Assembly: GCA_010015655.1 (NCBI GenBank)
Contig: ML976688.1
Coordinates: 222,951 to 286,950 of the forward strand
Origin: Bimuria novae-zelandiae CBS 107.79
Taxonomy: Eukaryota > Ascomycota > Dothideomycetes > Pleosporales > Didymosphaeriaceae
Direction: 5' to 3'
DNA length: 64,000 bases
Part shown: piece after piece, positions 1 through 11,419 of the stretch
How positions within the stretch are numbered: position 1 is the stretch's first letter
Layout of the letters: each line of letters begins with the position of its first letter
Notes under the pieces: generated by a model
Seen by the model: the letters and a program-made list of their open reading frames with translations, nothing else
Databases searched by the model: none
What the model was told of the DNA's origin: nothing
Position numbers and translations under genes: made by a program

Positions 1-2447
1 GCCTAGTCCTCCTCCTTTTTCTAAGGTTCCTGGGGGTTTCCCTTCTATCGTGGCTCTACCTAAGTCGTCGCGAGTGGTTTCTTAGGTAGGATTATCCTTG
101 TAAGCTAATCTATTTCTAGATTATATTACTTAAGCTATTTATAACTAATACTAGCTTCTATGTCTCCTATTTTAGTAATAGTAAAGACGTGTTAGCTTTT
201 TAGGCCTTTAATATTAACCTACACTAGCGCTGTTTTTAGGCGTAACTAACTATTACTATATTTTTATAATTAGGTCTTATTCGCAAGTCTTATTTATAAT
301 AGTATTTCCTCATTATAATAGGGTATATTATATTTTTTATTACTTCTAGGGCTATTAGACCCACGTTTACCCTTAGATTAATAAGTACTTTAATACGATA
401 TTTATATATTATAATGTTCTTAATTAGGCGCTTCTTAACTTGGCGAGTATCTACTTAATAAGCTGTAGTAATTATATTATTACTAGTATAGCTTATTACT
501 TAATAATACCCTAGTTTTTTAAGTCCTTAGGCTTGCTATCCGGGTCCGTGGCTTCCTAAATTTAGTTTTTAACCTAAGCTAGTTTCGAGAGTTCCTTAAT
601 TTTATACAACTTATAATATTAATAGTATATACTATAGACTTTTTTAATTCTATTAGATTTATATATATCTAGAATTCCGTGTTAAGAGTAATTTAAAGTA
701 AGATATTCGTGTGCTACAAGCGCGTAGTAGCTTAGTTAGTTTTTAGAGGAGGCTACTTTCTCTTACAGGCTTAGATGCGCTAAGCACTATAGGTAATACT
801 TATCCTATTAGATAGACAGGTGGGTTTCCTCGTATCCTGTCTAGGTCACTCTTATAACGCTTCTAGGATCGTGAGGATTTATGTCGCGTGGAAACCATCC
901 AGTCGCGTATTTCTGCTAGGCATGGGTATTATAAGTGTCTTTGTAGCACCCATGCTAGCTATTCTACTTATAATATTTTATTTAATAAAGTAGAAAGTGG
1001 TTATAGTAGTTCTTAGGTACTCTACACTAGTTTTTATCTAACTAATAATAGTCTAGGTTATTAGGGATACGAGCTACCTTAGCTTATCCCTTATAATATT
1101 ATTAGTATCCTTTTTTAGTATATTACTACTATTCCGCACATACGTATTATTTAACTATTATAATTTAATATAAATGGCATGCTAAAACTTCTTATATTAT
1201 TTTATTAGCTAGTAGGCGTCCTAAGTATGTAGTTCTTATACTACTATTTTTTATGTATACTAAAGTAGGTAGTATAACTTATTATTATATACCTAGTATG
1301 TTCCTTCTACTAGTTAGCTAAAAATATTATACTTTTATAGAACTATTTATTCTTCTACTTATTTTATTAGATTAGGGATCTCTTACATAAGGGCCTTAAT
1401 CGTATAAGTTAGGGTAAAAGTAATTATTACTATATTAAGGATGTTAGTTGCGTTAACCTCTATCTTTTACTTCTTATATTCTCTAGCAAAGTGTCCTTAT
1501 TCTTTATAATAAAGACATGCTTTGTCCTTGTATTATTATTATCTTTCTTTAGAGGATATAGAATTCTTGCCCTGCCTAGGTCCTCCGATCTTCTAGTTCT
1601 AGTTAGCCTGTTTTTTGTGCCACTAAGCTTTATTAGCTATAATAATATCTTTATCTTTATCTTAAATTATAGACTACGCATAGTTCTTTAGTTTTATAAA
1701 TACCTATCCTCTACGTTACTTGTCCATTTTTCTCTTGTATAAGTAATTATCTACTTTTATAGCTTAGTTAATAAGCTTTTCTAGGTTGTTAGGCTTTTCC
1801 TAGTAGACTAATTTGTCCTTAATAGCTTCCTTAAGCCCGTTGTAGTAGGGAATTATAAGTAGGACCTTACTTTATTTAACTAGTTTTACTTTAATTTATT
1901 TAAACTCTAGCGTATAGAGTACTACTAACTTTTCCTAGTATAGACGTTAAAGGCGAATCTTAGCCTGGTATTCTTTGTTAATCGTGTTATACATGTTTTT
2001 TATGGCGTTATAAAAGAATTCCTAATTCTCTATAGCTTCCTTTATAGTGTTATTATAATCCTCGAGTTTGTTATTCTTAAGGAAGTTATTAATTATTAGT
2101 CTAGCCTACTTTGCTACCTTACCTTATATATTTATGCAAGTAACTAGGATCTTATCTTAATTAGTTTTACACTTCCCTAGGTTATATCGAATAAATAACT
2201 CTATAGTTATTAGGAACGTTACTAGATATCCCTTTCTATTATAGGGTTTTAGCTGAAGGACCCTTAACTGTTACTTTATATCCTTTTAGGTATTTATTTT
2301 CTTACTTATCTAATTAATAATTTTCTAAAGTTATATAATCTGCGCTACTTACTTAGCTATAACTTCTCTCAAAGTCCTATTTGGGATTAATGTTATAGCT
2401 AGGATGCTAGTAGGTCCTACTATATTATATTTAGTAGGTAGTTAAAG
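1..2447 (-). mobile_element. Ty3/gypsy copy, 5' internal (gag-side) region, cut by window edge
   Basis: This stretch parallels 15,253-18,153, the gag-side half of gypsy 1: long matching blocks run from about 100 to 310 (compare 15,290-15,510) and through 1,730-2,450 (compare 16,970-18,150). It is therefore a second copy of the same family on the minus strand, with its 5' LTR immediately to the right and its pol beyond the left window edge. It lacks the LINE and solo LTR found in gypsy 1, so it shows the empty sites for both (near 45-75 and 2,010-2,060). It is heavily RIP-mutated and has no open gag. Short ORFs inside it are stop-free accidents in the other strand. Confidence 0.75.
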
Positions 2448-2873
2448 TGTTATAAGGCGCTCACACCTTGGTCTAATCTAGATTAACGTAGTAAGGCTGA
2501 AGGAGCACTTTATAGATTATTTAGTAATATAAGTTAATGCGATAACTTAGCGCGTAGCTATATAATTTAATTTTATAATAAATAAAATAATTATTAGTCT
2601 ATATAAGAGAACGTACTCGCACAGAAAATATATAAGTTAACTATAAGAAACGTAATAAAGGAAACTGTCTAGTATATATCCCTAGCCTGCTTAGTTACTT
2701 AGTACCACTAATTAACTAAGCAGTCACGTGTATTACTTAGTTACTTAATACTACTAATTAACTAAGTAATTACGTAACTACAGGGCTAGCTCCTTGGCGT
2801 GCCTATTAAGGTCGTCCTAACCATTAGTCCTATTAAGTGTCTATTCCCTTTCTTCCGTCCTTGGTTCATAACA
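2448..2873 (-). repeat. LTR (5' LTR of the left gypsy copy)
   Basis: A 426-bp block beginning TGTTATAAGG and ending TTCATAACA on the plus strand. It matches the LTRs at 10,425-10,849 and 18,154-18,582 over its whole length, including the paired 'ACTAATTAACTAAG' segments near its right end. It is the 5' LTR because gag-like internal sequence lies to its left and the family reads on the minus strand. The right flank CACTT would be one target duplication; the partner is outside the window. Confidence 0.85.
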
Positions 2874-5800
2874 CACTTACACTAAATAATATATAGTATC
2901 TAATACCGTTACAGTTGACGAGTGTGGCGAACGCAATAAGTATAATAAATATAATAAGTATAATAAACGTAATAAGCGCGATAAGGATCTAATGCTTAAT
3001 AATAGTATTAAACCTACTAACGAGCTAGTAGCTCTACTAATACTTAATAATATTAGTAGCTACGACTTATTAAGTAACTAATATATACCTAATCCTAGTT
3101 AAATACTTATATTATTAATATAGAGTCCTAGCCTAAATAGAGAAGAGAGTATAAGGCTAGTGCTAATAACTTTATAAAAGTAGGAATAGGCTATATTAAG
3201 ATTACTATATAGGGTAGTATAAAGTTAACTATAAAGACACCTAAAAGTCTATTAGCTATTATCCTAATATACGTTGCCTTAGTTAAAGGTTTCTTAATAA
3301 GCTTTATAGGCTTAGCACGCTATCGCTTAAGTTAGATCAACTTTAACTTAAAATAAAATTTACTATATAAAGTTAGTAAGAAAACTATTATTACTTAACT
3401 AGAGTATAATAATAGTTACTAGCTAGTTAACACTAATGCTAGCCGCTGCCTAGATATACGCTTATTATTATCCTTTAGCACAACCTACTAACTTTTAAAG
3501 GATCCTTAACGTGACCTTATAGTTAACTACAGGACAGCCTACAGCACCTATAGTTATTTAGGCAAGAAGGCAATTAAGAAGCTGGCTAATTATATAGAAG
3601 GCCTATAAGTAGAAGGCAGAGACAGCGACTTCTAGAGCGTGTATATTAAATTAAAACTCTTAAAGCAAGTCTCTAAAACATAGTAGGAGAACTCCGCACC
3701 TAGGAAGTTCTATCGTGTCGCCGTAGACTTTATATAGCTACTACCTTAAGATATAGACTCTTGTCTTAACGGTGACCATGTTGCAGGTTACATGGTGGAT
3801 TAGTATAGTAAGTAGCACGAAGTTAACTACTTTCCGCACCCTATAAAAGTATTCCTAAACTACTATCTTATTTATAAGATTTGTAGAACACAGCGTATCT
3901 TTAACAGTAATATTACTGCAATTAAGACTAATAATAACTAATAATATAAAGTTATACTAAATATATTAGAGGAGTTCTGCGCTAAGCTAGGAATCTAATA
4001 TAAGTTACAGATAAAATACGTAAATAAGCAAAATAGCCTTACAGAGCAAGCAGGCAAGACTATTATTATTTAAGCTTAAGCTATAAGGCTTAAAGGAAAC
4101 CTGCTAAAGTTATTATTAAATAAGCTATTTAAAATAGTAGTATATATATTAAATTGCACACTAATTAAAGCGCTAGGCTAGAAGACTCCATATAAAATTA
4201 TATAAGGAGTAATGCTAAAGATAAACTATTTACGTCCTATAGGCTGTCGAGCGTATGTCCGAAATCCGTCTATTAAAAGAGACGACAAGCTAGAATCTAG
4301 AGCTCTTATAAAACACCTTATAAGCTATAATTTAATAAATATTTTTAAAATCTAGCTACTTATAAAGGATAGAGTAATTCTAGTAAAAGACGTTATTTTT
4401 AAATTAACTTAATTTTATAAAGGACTAAAAGGCTACGTAGTAAAGTTAGTTATTAAAAAAGTTATAGAGCTACTTACCTTTCTAGAAGAAGCTAAATCTA
4501 ATAATATTACTATTAAAGAACTTATAACGCTTAAATAGACGTATAACGTACCTATAGCTATAGCTCGCGCAAGCTAGTAGCAGGTAGGGGGTAAAAGTAG
4601 AGTTAAAGAAGGTAAAGAAGTTAATAGAGTTAACAAGAACGTAGAGGATCTATTTCTAGGAGGTAGGCTACTCACGCCTACGTCACCTGCGCCTTATGTA
4701 AGTTAGCAACGGAATAATAATACTCTAGCTAAAGGTCTTCTAATAGAGCTCTCTGCAACTTAAATCCCTAATTATAAGTCTAATTACTATAATAATTATG
4801 CATTGAGATACAAAAACCCTAAAATTATTAAATTAAATATTTTATAACCTTACACCGACAATAGCAGCGTACTAATAACCTTACTAGTATAATTAGATAC
4901 TAGATGCACGCAATTTCTTATAAAATAAGTATTAATAACTACCTATATGCGTTTATAATGGCGCTAAAGCTATAGCTTATTATTAAAATCTATTAATTAT
5001 AGGTTCCGCTACTGCTAAGAACCTAGAGAGACCTAGAGACTTATTTATATAAAACTAAGTTTTAATAAGCAGGATAAGAAGAATACTCTAATATTTAAAA
5101 TAAAAAATACTTTATAAAGACTGTAAAGATAGTAATAAACGCTAACGATAAAATACTATTACTAATATAAGTTTTTATATATATATTTAACAAAGACGGC
5201 TTTCTTTTACGGTTTAGGACACGGCTAGTAATTTAAGGTAACCTTAAGCGAACTTATAGAGATACTTATACTTATATGTTATAATACACACTTTTAGAGT
5301 AATTACTACTATTACTAATTACTTTAAGCTAGAACTTATTTAGTATAATATACTAATAGCTTTTTTAAATATATAACTTATCTATCTACTTTACGCGTAG
5401 ACGCTAGATAGATTTTTAAAAAATAAAAAACTACTCTAGATACTACTATAGTACAAGGAGCACCGCAGGACGTTACAGTCACTAGGGATAAAGCCTGTGC
5501 CAGGCTTTCTATATGTTTATACGAACAAGTGGCTCATACTATTTGTCTACGTTGACAATATCGTTATGGCCTTTCACCCACACAATACTAAGCTCCACTA
5601 GCAGTTCGAGCAGAAGCTTAGCAAATACTACTAACTAAAGTAACTTAGTCTACTTAAGTGGTCCTTAGGTATACGCGTCGTACGAGACATCGCCGCCAGC
5701 AAACTTTGGCTGCTCCAGGATGCCTACATCGACAAAGTAGCCACAAAGTATGGCATAACGTCTACCGGCTGCCGTACAGAAGTACCTATGATAGTTAACT

Positions 5801-6902
5801 ACCTTAAGCTATCTATAAAGGAACCAAACGCAGCCCGCACGAAACTCTACTAGGAGCTTGTCAGTCATCTCGCGTTCCTTACCCAGTTTACACGGCCAGA
5901 CCTAGCACGCGCTCGTGTCATACACGCGTTACATCTTACCAACCCTAGTCAAGCTCATGTGGATTCGATACGTAAAGTGTGGCGTCACGTCCTAGAAACT
6001 CGATACTACGCGCTTAAAGCTTGCTTAAATAAGAAAGGGATCTAGGAGTACGTAACTATAGAAGGACTATCGCGATCCTATCTTTTTTAGAGTATCTAAT
6101 ACTGCCTTTGTAAATAACTTAGAGACTTAACGTAGCTCTTAAGGCTATATATTTTAGCTATTTAAGATAAGTATTAACTAGAAGTTTACCCTATAGCGTA
6201 TAGTTACTAAATTAACTACTAAGGTAGAGCTACTTGCGCTCTCCCTTATAGGCTTAAAAATAAAAGAGTAGCTACGTCTATTTAATAAACTATCCTTAAC
6301 ACTTAATACTATACCTATTACTTAGTGCGATAATTAGCAGACTATAGGTATAACTATAAAAGAATAAAATAAGCTAGTAATAACGCTTAAGCACGTTAAT
6401 ATATATTAAAGCTAAATCTACTAAAACGTAAAATAAAAATAACTTAACGTATAATAATATTTTACTAATAGGATACCTGCTAATAGCATAATTAAAATAC
6501 TACTACGTTAAAAGCATGCTAAGTTTATAAAGTAGCTATACCTTATATATCTACGCTCTTAAATTTAAGATATTATAAAGCTATAAAAGAAGGAAAGGTT
6601 ATCCTTCTATTATTAAATAACTATAAGATAAAGGGGTGTATAATAGTATTATGAGCAAGTTTAAAGTGTTACCTACTATTACCTATACTAGTATAATTAT
6701 TATTTATACTTATTTACTACTGCCTAACTTGCTCAGCAGCATATATCTTAGTTACTACATATATATAATTAAATTAGTGTTTTCCCGACTTTCGCTTTGC
6801 AGCAACAACCGCTACATTTCTATTAAAGTGCTTTATTTACTTAAAACTCGGCTTATTTATTATCTAGCTATTATTAGAGACTGCTATTATCTAATTACGT
6901 AA
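2874..6902 (+). mobile_element. Ty1/copia remnant (copia 1)
   Basis: Plus-strand translation gives a degraded copia polyprotein. The integrase-like part lies at about 3,500-4,500, with phrases such as LTEQAGKT, KTPYKI and DVIFKL in the expected order. The reverse transcriptase follows at about 5,450-5,960, where LFVYVDNIVMAF corresponds to the YVDD box, and RNase H lies at about 5,900-6,600. The block 5,450-6,060 is far less mutated than the rest. A purine run AAGATAAAGGGG at 6,623-6,634 precedes a possible 3' LTR beginning TGTATAATAG, but no 5' partner is clear, so the ends are approximate. Gag and protease are too decayed to outline. The ORF at 6,636-6,902 is judged to lie in that putative LTR and not to be a gene. 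Confidence 0.65.
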
Positions 6903-7117
6903 AAGATTATAATACTGGCCAGCTTAATAAAGTTTATTAAATAAGATTAAGAATAGTAGTAGAATTTATCCTAACTGTGAGGAAGAGAGCGGGCTCCTGC
7001 ATCGAAAGAGTAGATGAGGTAAGTTAGCTCTATTTTAGCTACACTAAGATCAGGAGACTATAGGTATATAGGCCAGTAGTGCTTTTGTGCGCTACCATTC
7101 GACACGGAATAACCCTT

Positions 7118-7930
7118 CGGACCCCATCTGCGCAGGTAGTCGCCCTAGGTGTAGGAGGCAGTCGGTCTGGGGCGTAAGGTAGTCGCGTTTAGGCGCGGGA
7201 TTATGTAACCTGCCAGTGTACTGGGCAGTCACACTAACGCGTTAATAAACTTAATTATAATAGTTTATTTATAATTATTAGGTTAAATATTAATACCTTA
7301 ACTAATAGTATTAGAGCTAGTTATAACTTTTAATATACTAATTATACCTATCTTAAAACTAGTCTTATTAAAGTTATATATATCTTTATTAAGTATCCTA
7401 TATCTCTGACGCGTCTCCTCTACTAACTTAAACCACGCGCCAATCTTAACAGGATCCTCACATTCGGCGCGTTGTGAGTGGAACTTCCTATTCCACTTAG
7501 TCTGGAGTTCTGGCTGGCTCTGGATCCAACGTGATGGCCAGTTCTTGCCAACCGGTGTAGGAGGTGGATCGAAGCCGCGGGCGGCAAGCAGAGCGTCAGC
7601 CATTCGTCGTACGTCGATAATATACGGTGGAAAACCTCGTCAATTAAGGTCTAGGATCCACTAAACAAGGGACTGCTCCTCTGTAGGGAGTAGCTTTCGT
7701 TTGCTGGCGTTGGCAGTAGCTTGTGGTAGGCCACCTACAAGGCAACGACGGAGCGTAGTACGAGGAGTATTATAAAGGAATAAGGCTCTTTAAATAGGTA
7801 GATTATTATCTTATTAGATTGTATTAATAGCTAGTGCAAGTCTACCTTCCTTATAAGGTTCTATAGGTCTTGTTGTTAGTGCCATGGTTGACTGAAGATG
7901 CTGTGGTGCGCTGATTTTGGGTGGGGTCCG
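7118..7930 (-). mobile_element. Deleted pogo/Fot-like element with N-terminal transposase half
   Basis: The segment is bounded by CGGACCCCA at 7,118-7,126 and its inverse TGGGGTCCG at 7,922-7,930, a possible short terminal inverted repeat. A TA follows the right side but not the left, so the boundaries are tentative. It contains only the N-terminal half of a transposase, which suggests an internally deleted derivative. Much of 7,080-7,250 and 7,440-7,770 is only lightly RIP-mutated compared with the surroundings. Confidence 0.4.
7298..7885 (-). pseudogene. Pogo/Fot-like transposase, N-terminal fragment
   Basis: An ATG at 7,885 opens a frame whose translation resembles the N-terminus of fungal pogo/Fot transposases. 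A TPRTTLRR helix-turn-helix segment is followed by RGFPP, by VGKNWPSRWIQSQPEL (the CENP-B-type DNA-binding part), and by DIYNFNKTSF, corresponding to the DIYNFDETGF box that leads into the DDE domain. The last 101 residues (7,298-7,603) are an uninterrupted ORF; upstream there are in-frame TAG/TAA codons at about 7,650-7,830. The DDE catalytic domain is missing: after 7,298 the sequence stops matching the family. The aspartate of the DETGF box is Asn here (NKTSF). Non-functional. Confidence 0.7.
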
Positions 7931-8763
7931 TAGAGCTAATTATATATAGTAAAGTAAGAAATAGTAAAACCGCGGTAAATTAATTACTAGCTTTTAGTAT
8001 TTTTTTAATTAATCTAGCGTATAGCTAGATATACTAGGCCTCTTAAGATAAACTAGTATTATAATAGTATTATATCGTAATAAGTTTACGTACGGGGCAA
8101 ATTTTAATATTATATAGCTGGCTCGGTAATAAAATACGTTATAATTCTTAGCACTTTATTAGGTGTAACTTAAAATTTCTTATACTTTATTTTTTATAAC
8201 CTACTTTTTTCCTTCTACGTTAAGCTAATTATAGCAAGTTATAGCTACTTATTACGTAAGAGCTCTAGCTACTATGCTATATATAATTTTACCCAGACTT
8301 TTTTTACTAATAGAGGCTTTAGAGTCAAGTAAAGCTTAGTCTAAAAGTGCGACTTAAATTTCTGTATAATGAGTAGTTTTAGGTAAAAGTCTAAAACACT
8401 ATAAGTTTTTAAAGAGGAACTAATTACCTTAGCTTTATTACTATATTACTAACTTACTTACTTAACTTATTACTTATAGTCATATTTTTATAAGACTTTC
8501 TTAATAATATCGCGCGCCTTTACGCGCCTTTACAGATACTTTATTATTATTAGAGTCTTATTACTTAACTAATATAGTAATTAACTAATTAATATTTTTT
8601 ATCCTAGCGCTATTGGCTATAACGCTATTAAATAGGTACTAATAAAGGTTTTTATTTTATTTAAAATTTTTAAGCCTTTAAATGCGAGTTAAAATACGCG
8701 TTTAGAAACTTTTTATTACTAATAATAATACTAAACTTATTTATAGTAAAGCTAGAAAGGTTA
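7931..8763 (-). mobile_element. Possible Tc1/mariner-like transposase remnant
   Basis: This stretch holds no usable ORF. Minus-strand translation of about 8,000-8,500, ignoring stops, gives basic phrases (KPLLVKKVW, then EGKK followed by a Lys-rich stretch) loosely like Tc1-type DDE_3 transposases around the second catalytic block. The match is weak and RIP has removed most informative codons. It is interrupted on the right by element C, which inserted at the TA at 8,764-8,765. It may continue after 18,777. Confidence 0.25.
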
Positions 8764-8839
8764 TAACGTATTCAATATAAGAGCGACACACCCAGGCGAG
8801 CGGCGCACTTTTACCAAGCCCACACCACTTAATAATTAA

Positions 8840-10424
8840 TACACAATAGCTTAACACTAAGATAGTTAATCTATTTTAAAGGAAGCGTAAGTATAACTTA
8901 CCATATATTTTATTTTTTAAAATTAAATTTAGTTAGTTTAACAGGCTACTACTACGTATAGCGTGCCTAAGACTATAATTTACTATAAACGCGCTAGCGT
9001 CCTCCTACGCGATAAAATATAACTAAACTTAATAAAGCTTATAAAGTTAAAAGAGGTGATAAATATTTAGTATATTTTTTACTTTACTAGGTAACGATAC
9101 CCTATAATTCTTACGTAGGTTTAAAATATAGTAGATACTCTACTAGCTACGCGCGGCTAAAATTAGGTTAGTTAAAATTAGCTATTAAGCTTTATTAAGC
9201 GTATATCTAAGGTTATAATAAGGTCTAATCGTAAGCTAAACTACTTAGGAAAGCTATATAAGGATTTTACTATTATATTAAATTAGTTTTAACTTATATA
9301 GAATATAAAGACGACGTACGGCATACAGGATAAAGATATATAAAACTTTAATAAGTTTAGTTTTATAATAGACGTAATTTTAATAAGCTAAAAAGTTATT
9401 ACTAGCTCTAAAGGCGTGGGAGACTAAAGTAGGTGTAGGGAGGCTATAGAGAGTAAGTAGATATTAGTAGCGTAAGGCAAAAGATCCTACCCTTTATTAT
9501 TTTCTAGGTAAAGATATACCTTATTAGTTAGTATACTAAAGATAACCTGCCTCCCTAATAGAGAATTAAAGTTTCTAAAAATAACTAGATAATAAATAAG
9601 CTTAAACTTGCGTAGATTATGCACTTTCACGCGTACATAAGTGCTATATATAAGGTACCTATAGACTACTTATTATAAATAGTCACGAGAGCTATAGCTT
9701 TATTACTTTTAAGTAGTATAAGGATAATAAAATTATCTACCTTTATATACGGCCGCACTTATCTTATATCATATAGCTACTAGATATAGGTTATTTTTTA
9801 CTAATAAAAAAGGCGTACTTACGCTAAGTTATGTAACTTATACGTAGTTATATTAACTATATTATTAAAACTAAGGTTCTTCCCACATTTATTAGCAACA
9901 TTAACGCGTTAACTAATAAAAAATAGATTAAACAAGGTTTTTAAGGTGCGAGCTTAGCACTCTTTAATTTATAATTATCATTAAATTAATTAAATATTTA
10001 ATTAAAGACGCTACTATCTCCTTTAGTTAAACTTATCCTATAGTAGCCGTAAACACCTAGCAATATATATAAAATTAGGAAGTAATCTATCCTAGTATTA
10101 AAAAAGTTTTTAAATACTATTTAAAGCTCCGTAATACTAGTAAAAGAAGTATTACTATTATTTATAAAAGACGTGTAGAAAATAGCGTATAAGTTTTAGC
10201 TAATAAAGACACGCATCTAAGAGCTTAAGAAGGTAAATATAGCTTATACAAAGCTGAAATCACGTAAAAGGACACGTATACAGGCTGGAGGAACACTACT
10301 TGCTATAGAAGGACTATAGCTAGCAGCTATAAAGGAGCGTCCTGCAAAGAGGCAGCGCTTGTAGGTAGGTAGGGAGGATAGTAGAGAGAGTAGCACGCAG
10401 CGCTAAAGGCTTTACAGTAAGTAT
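8840..10424 (+). pseudogene. Pogo/Fot-like transposase of element C (degraded)
   Basis: Translation with stops read through gives the family's landmarks in order. First comes a helix-turn-helix/CENP-B-like part at about 9,100-9,300. Then GIQDKDI-NF at about 9,317-9,352, followed by KVITSSKG, corresponds to the box at the first catalytic Asp. Next is the DDE region with a decayed LDGHESH/PPHSSHLLQPLD-like stretch at about 9,650-9,800. A basic tail RTRIQAGGTLLAIEGL lies at about 10,270-10,318, typical of the C-terminus of fungal pogo transposases. Many in-frame TAA/TAG codons stand at former CAA/CAG/TGG. The gypsy 1 insertion at 10,425 cuts close to the C-terminus; the remaining end lies after 18,587. 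Confidence 0.75.
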
Positions 10425-10849
10425 TGTTATGAGGCTCTCACACCTTGTTCCGATCCAGGTTAGGGCGGTAAGGTATCGTGGTGCTTTACAGATTATTTAA
10501 TAGTATAAGTTAATGCGACACTTAGCACGATGCTAGATAATTTAATTTTATAATAAAATAAGATAACTATTAGTTTATATAAGAGAATGTACTTGCATGG
10601 AAGATATATAAGTTAACTATAAGGAGTATAATAAAGGAAACTGTCTATATACATACTTACTTTACTTAGTTACTTAGTACTACTAATTAACTAAGCAGTT
10701 ACGTGCCTTACTTTATTACTTAGTACTACTAATTAACTAAGTAGTTACGTAACCCTAAAGCTAGCTTCTTACCGTACTAGTTAACCCGTTCCTTAGCCGC
10801 CTGTCCTTATAAGCGCTTATCCCCTATTATCTAGTCCTAGTTCGTAACA
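10425..10849 (-). repeat. 3' LTR of gypsy 1
   Basis: A 425-bp LTR starting TGTTATGAGG and ending TTCGTAACA on the plus strand. It pairs with 18,154-18,582 and with the LTR at 2,448-2,873. It retains more CpA/TpG than its partner at 18,154, so the two LTRs have been mutated to different extents. Confidence 0.9.
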
Positions 10850-10922
10850 CTATCCCTCCCTTCTTAGTCTTTGTCCGCAAAGAACTATACCTACTAACTA
10901 AATAACTAGCACTTATCGTCGG

Positions 10923-11298
10923 CGCGAACTTATTTTTACTATTAAAGCGTATAAAAGTATTATAGTATTAAAATATTTTAACTATAAGACCTATTCGGGA
11001 GTCTATAAGGTATTAATTTATTTAAAGAAATATAGTAAGTGCCTAAAGAGGGACGCGAAGTGTAACGTAGTTATTACTTATAATAAGTTTTTTTTATTTA
11101 ATTACTAAGAAGTAAAAATTAGATGCGTAAATTCTAAAGGCGTAAAAAAAGTAAAATATAATATTTAAAGTAATACGCGTAGCGCGTGTAAAAGAAAAGT
11201 ATTTAGCTAAATAATTAGCTTTAAACGTAAAGCGTGCTAAAAAGGTAATTATTATTAAAAGCGCTATTTTAGAGGAACTAGAGGAGGATCCTCCTTAG
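10923..11298 (+). pseudogene. Accessory ORF antisense to gypsy 1 pol (Cys motif plus basic helix)
   Basis: Between the 3' LTR/polypurine tract and the chromodomain, the strand opposite to pol carries a coherent reading frame. It runs from about 10,923 through YSKCLKRDAKCNVV (a C-x6-C pair; the Tyr four residues before the first Cys could be a RIP-mutated third Cys) to about 11,090. It then shifts by one frame at a run of eight Ts and continues as a charged, probably helical stretch ending EYLAK-like, KRAKKV, AILEELEEDPP and TAG at 11,296-11,298. In-frame stops are all of RIP type (TAA/TAG for CAA/CAG). I recognise this only as resembling uncharacterised fungal transposon-associated proteins with a Cys motif and coiled coil. 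Function unknown. A counterpart lies in the same position in gypsy 2 (20,878-21,450). Confidence 0.5.
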
Positions 11299-11419
11299 CC
11301 TGCTTAGCTAAATGGCCCGGTCGAGCTGACTCCCCGTGTCTGGTTGGCTGCGGAAGAACTTCCCCTCTATTTCTGGGACAACCCGGCGCCTTTGTCGTCC
11401 TAGGCCCGCCTAGGACGTG

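Noticed and set aside
7118..7930. A complete MITE with TA duplication
   Set aside because: The short inverted repeat is suggestive, but the left side lacks TA and the arms diverge after nine bases, so only a tentative element is listed.
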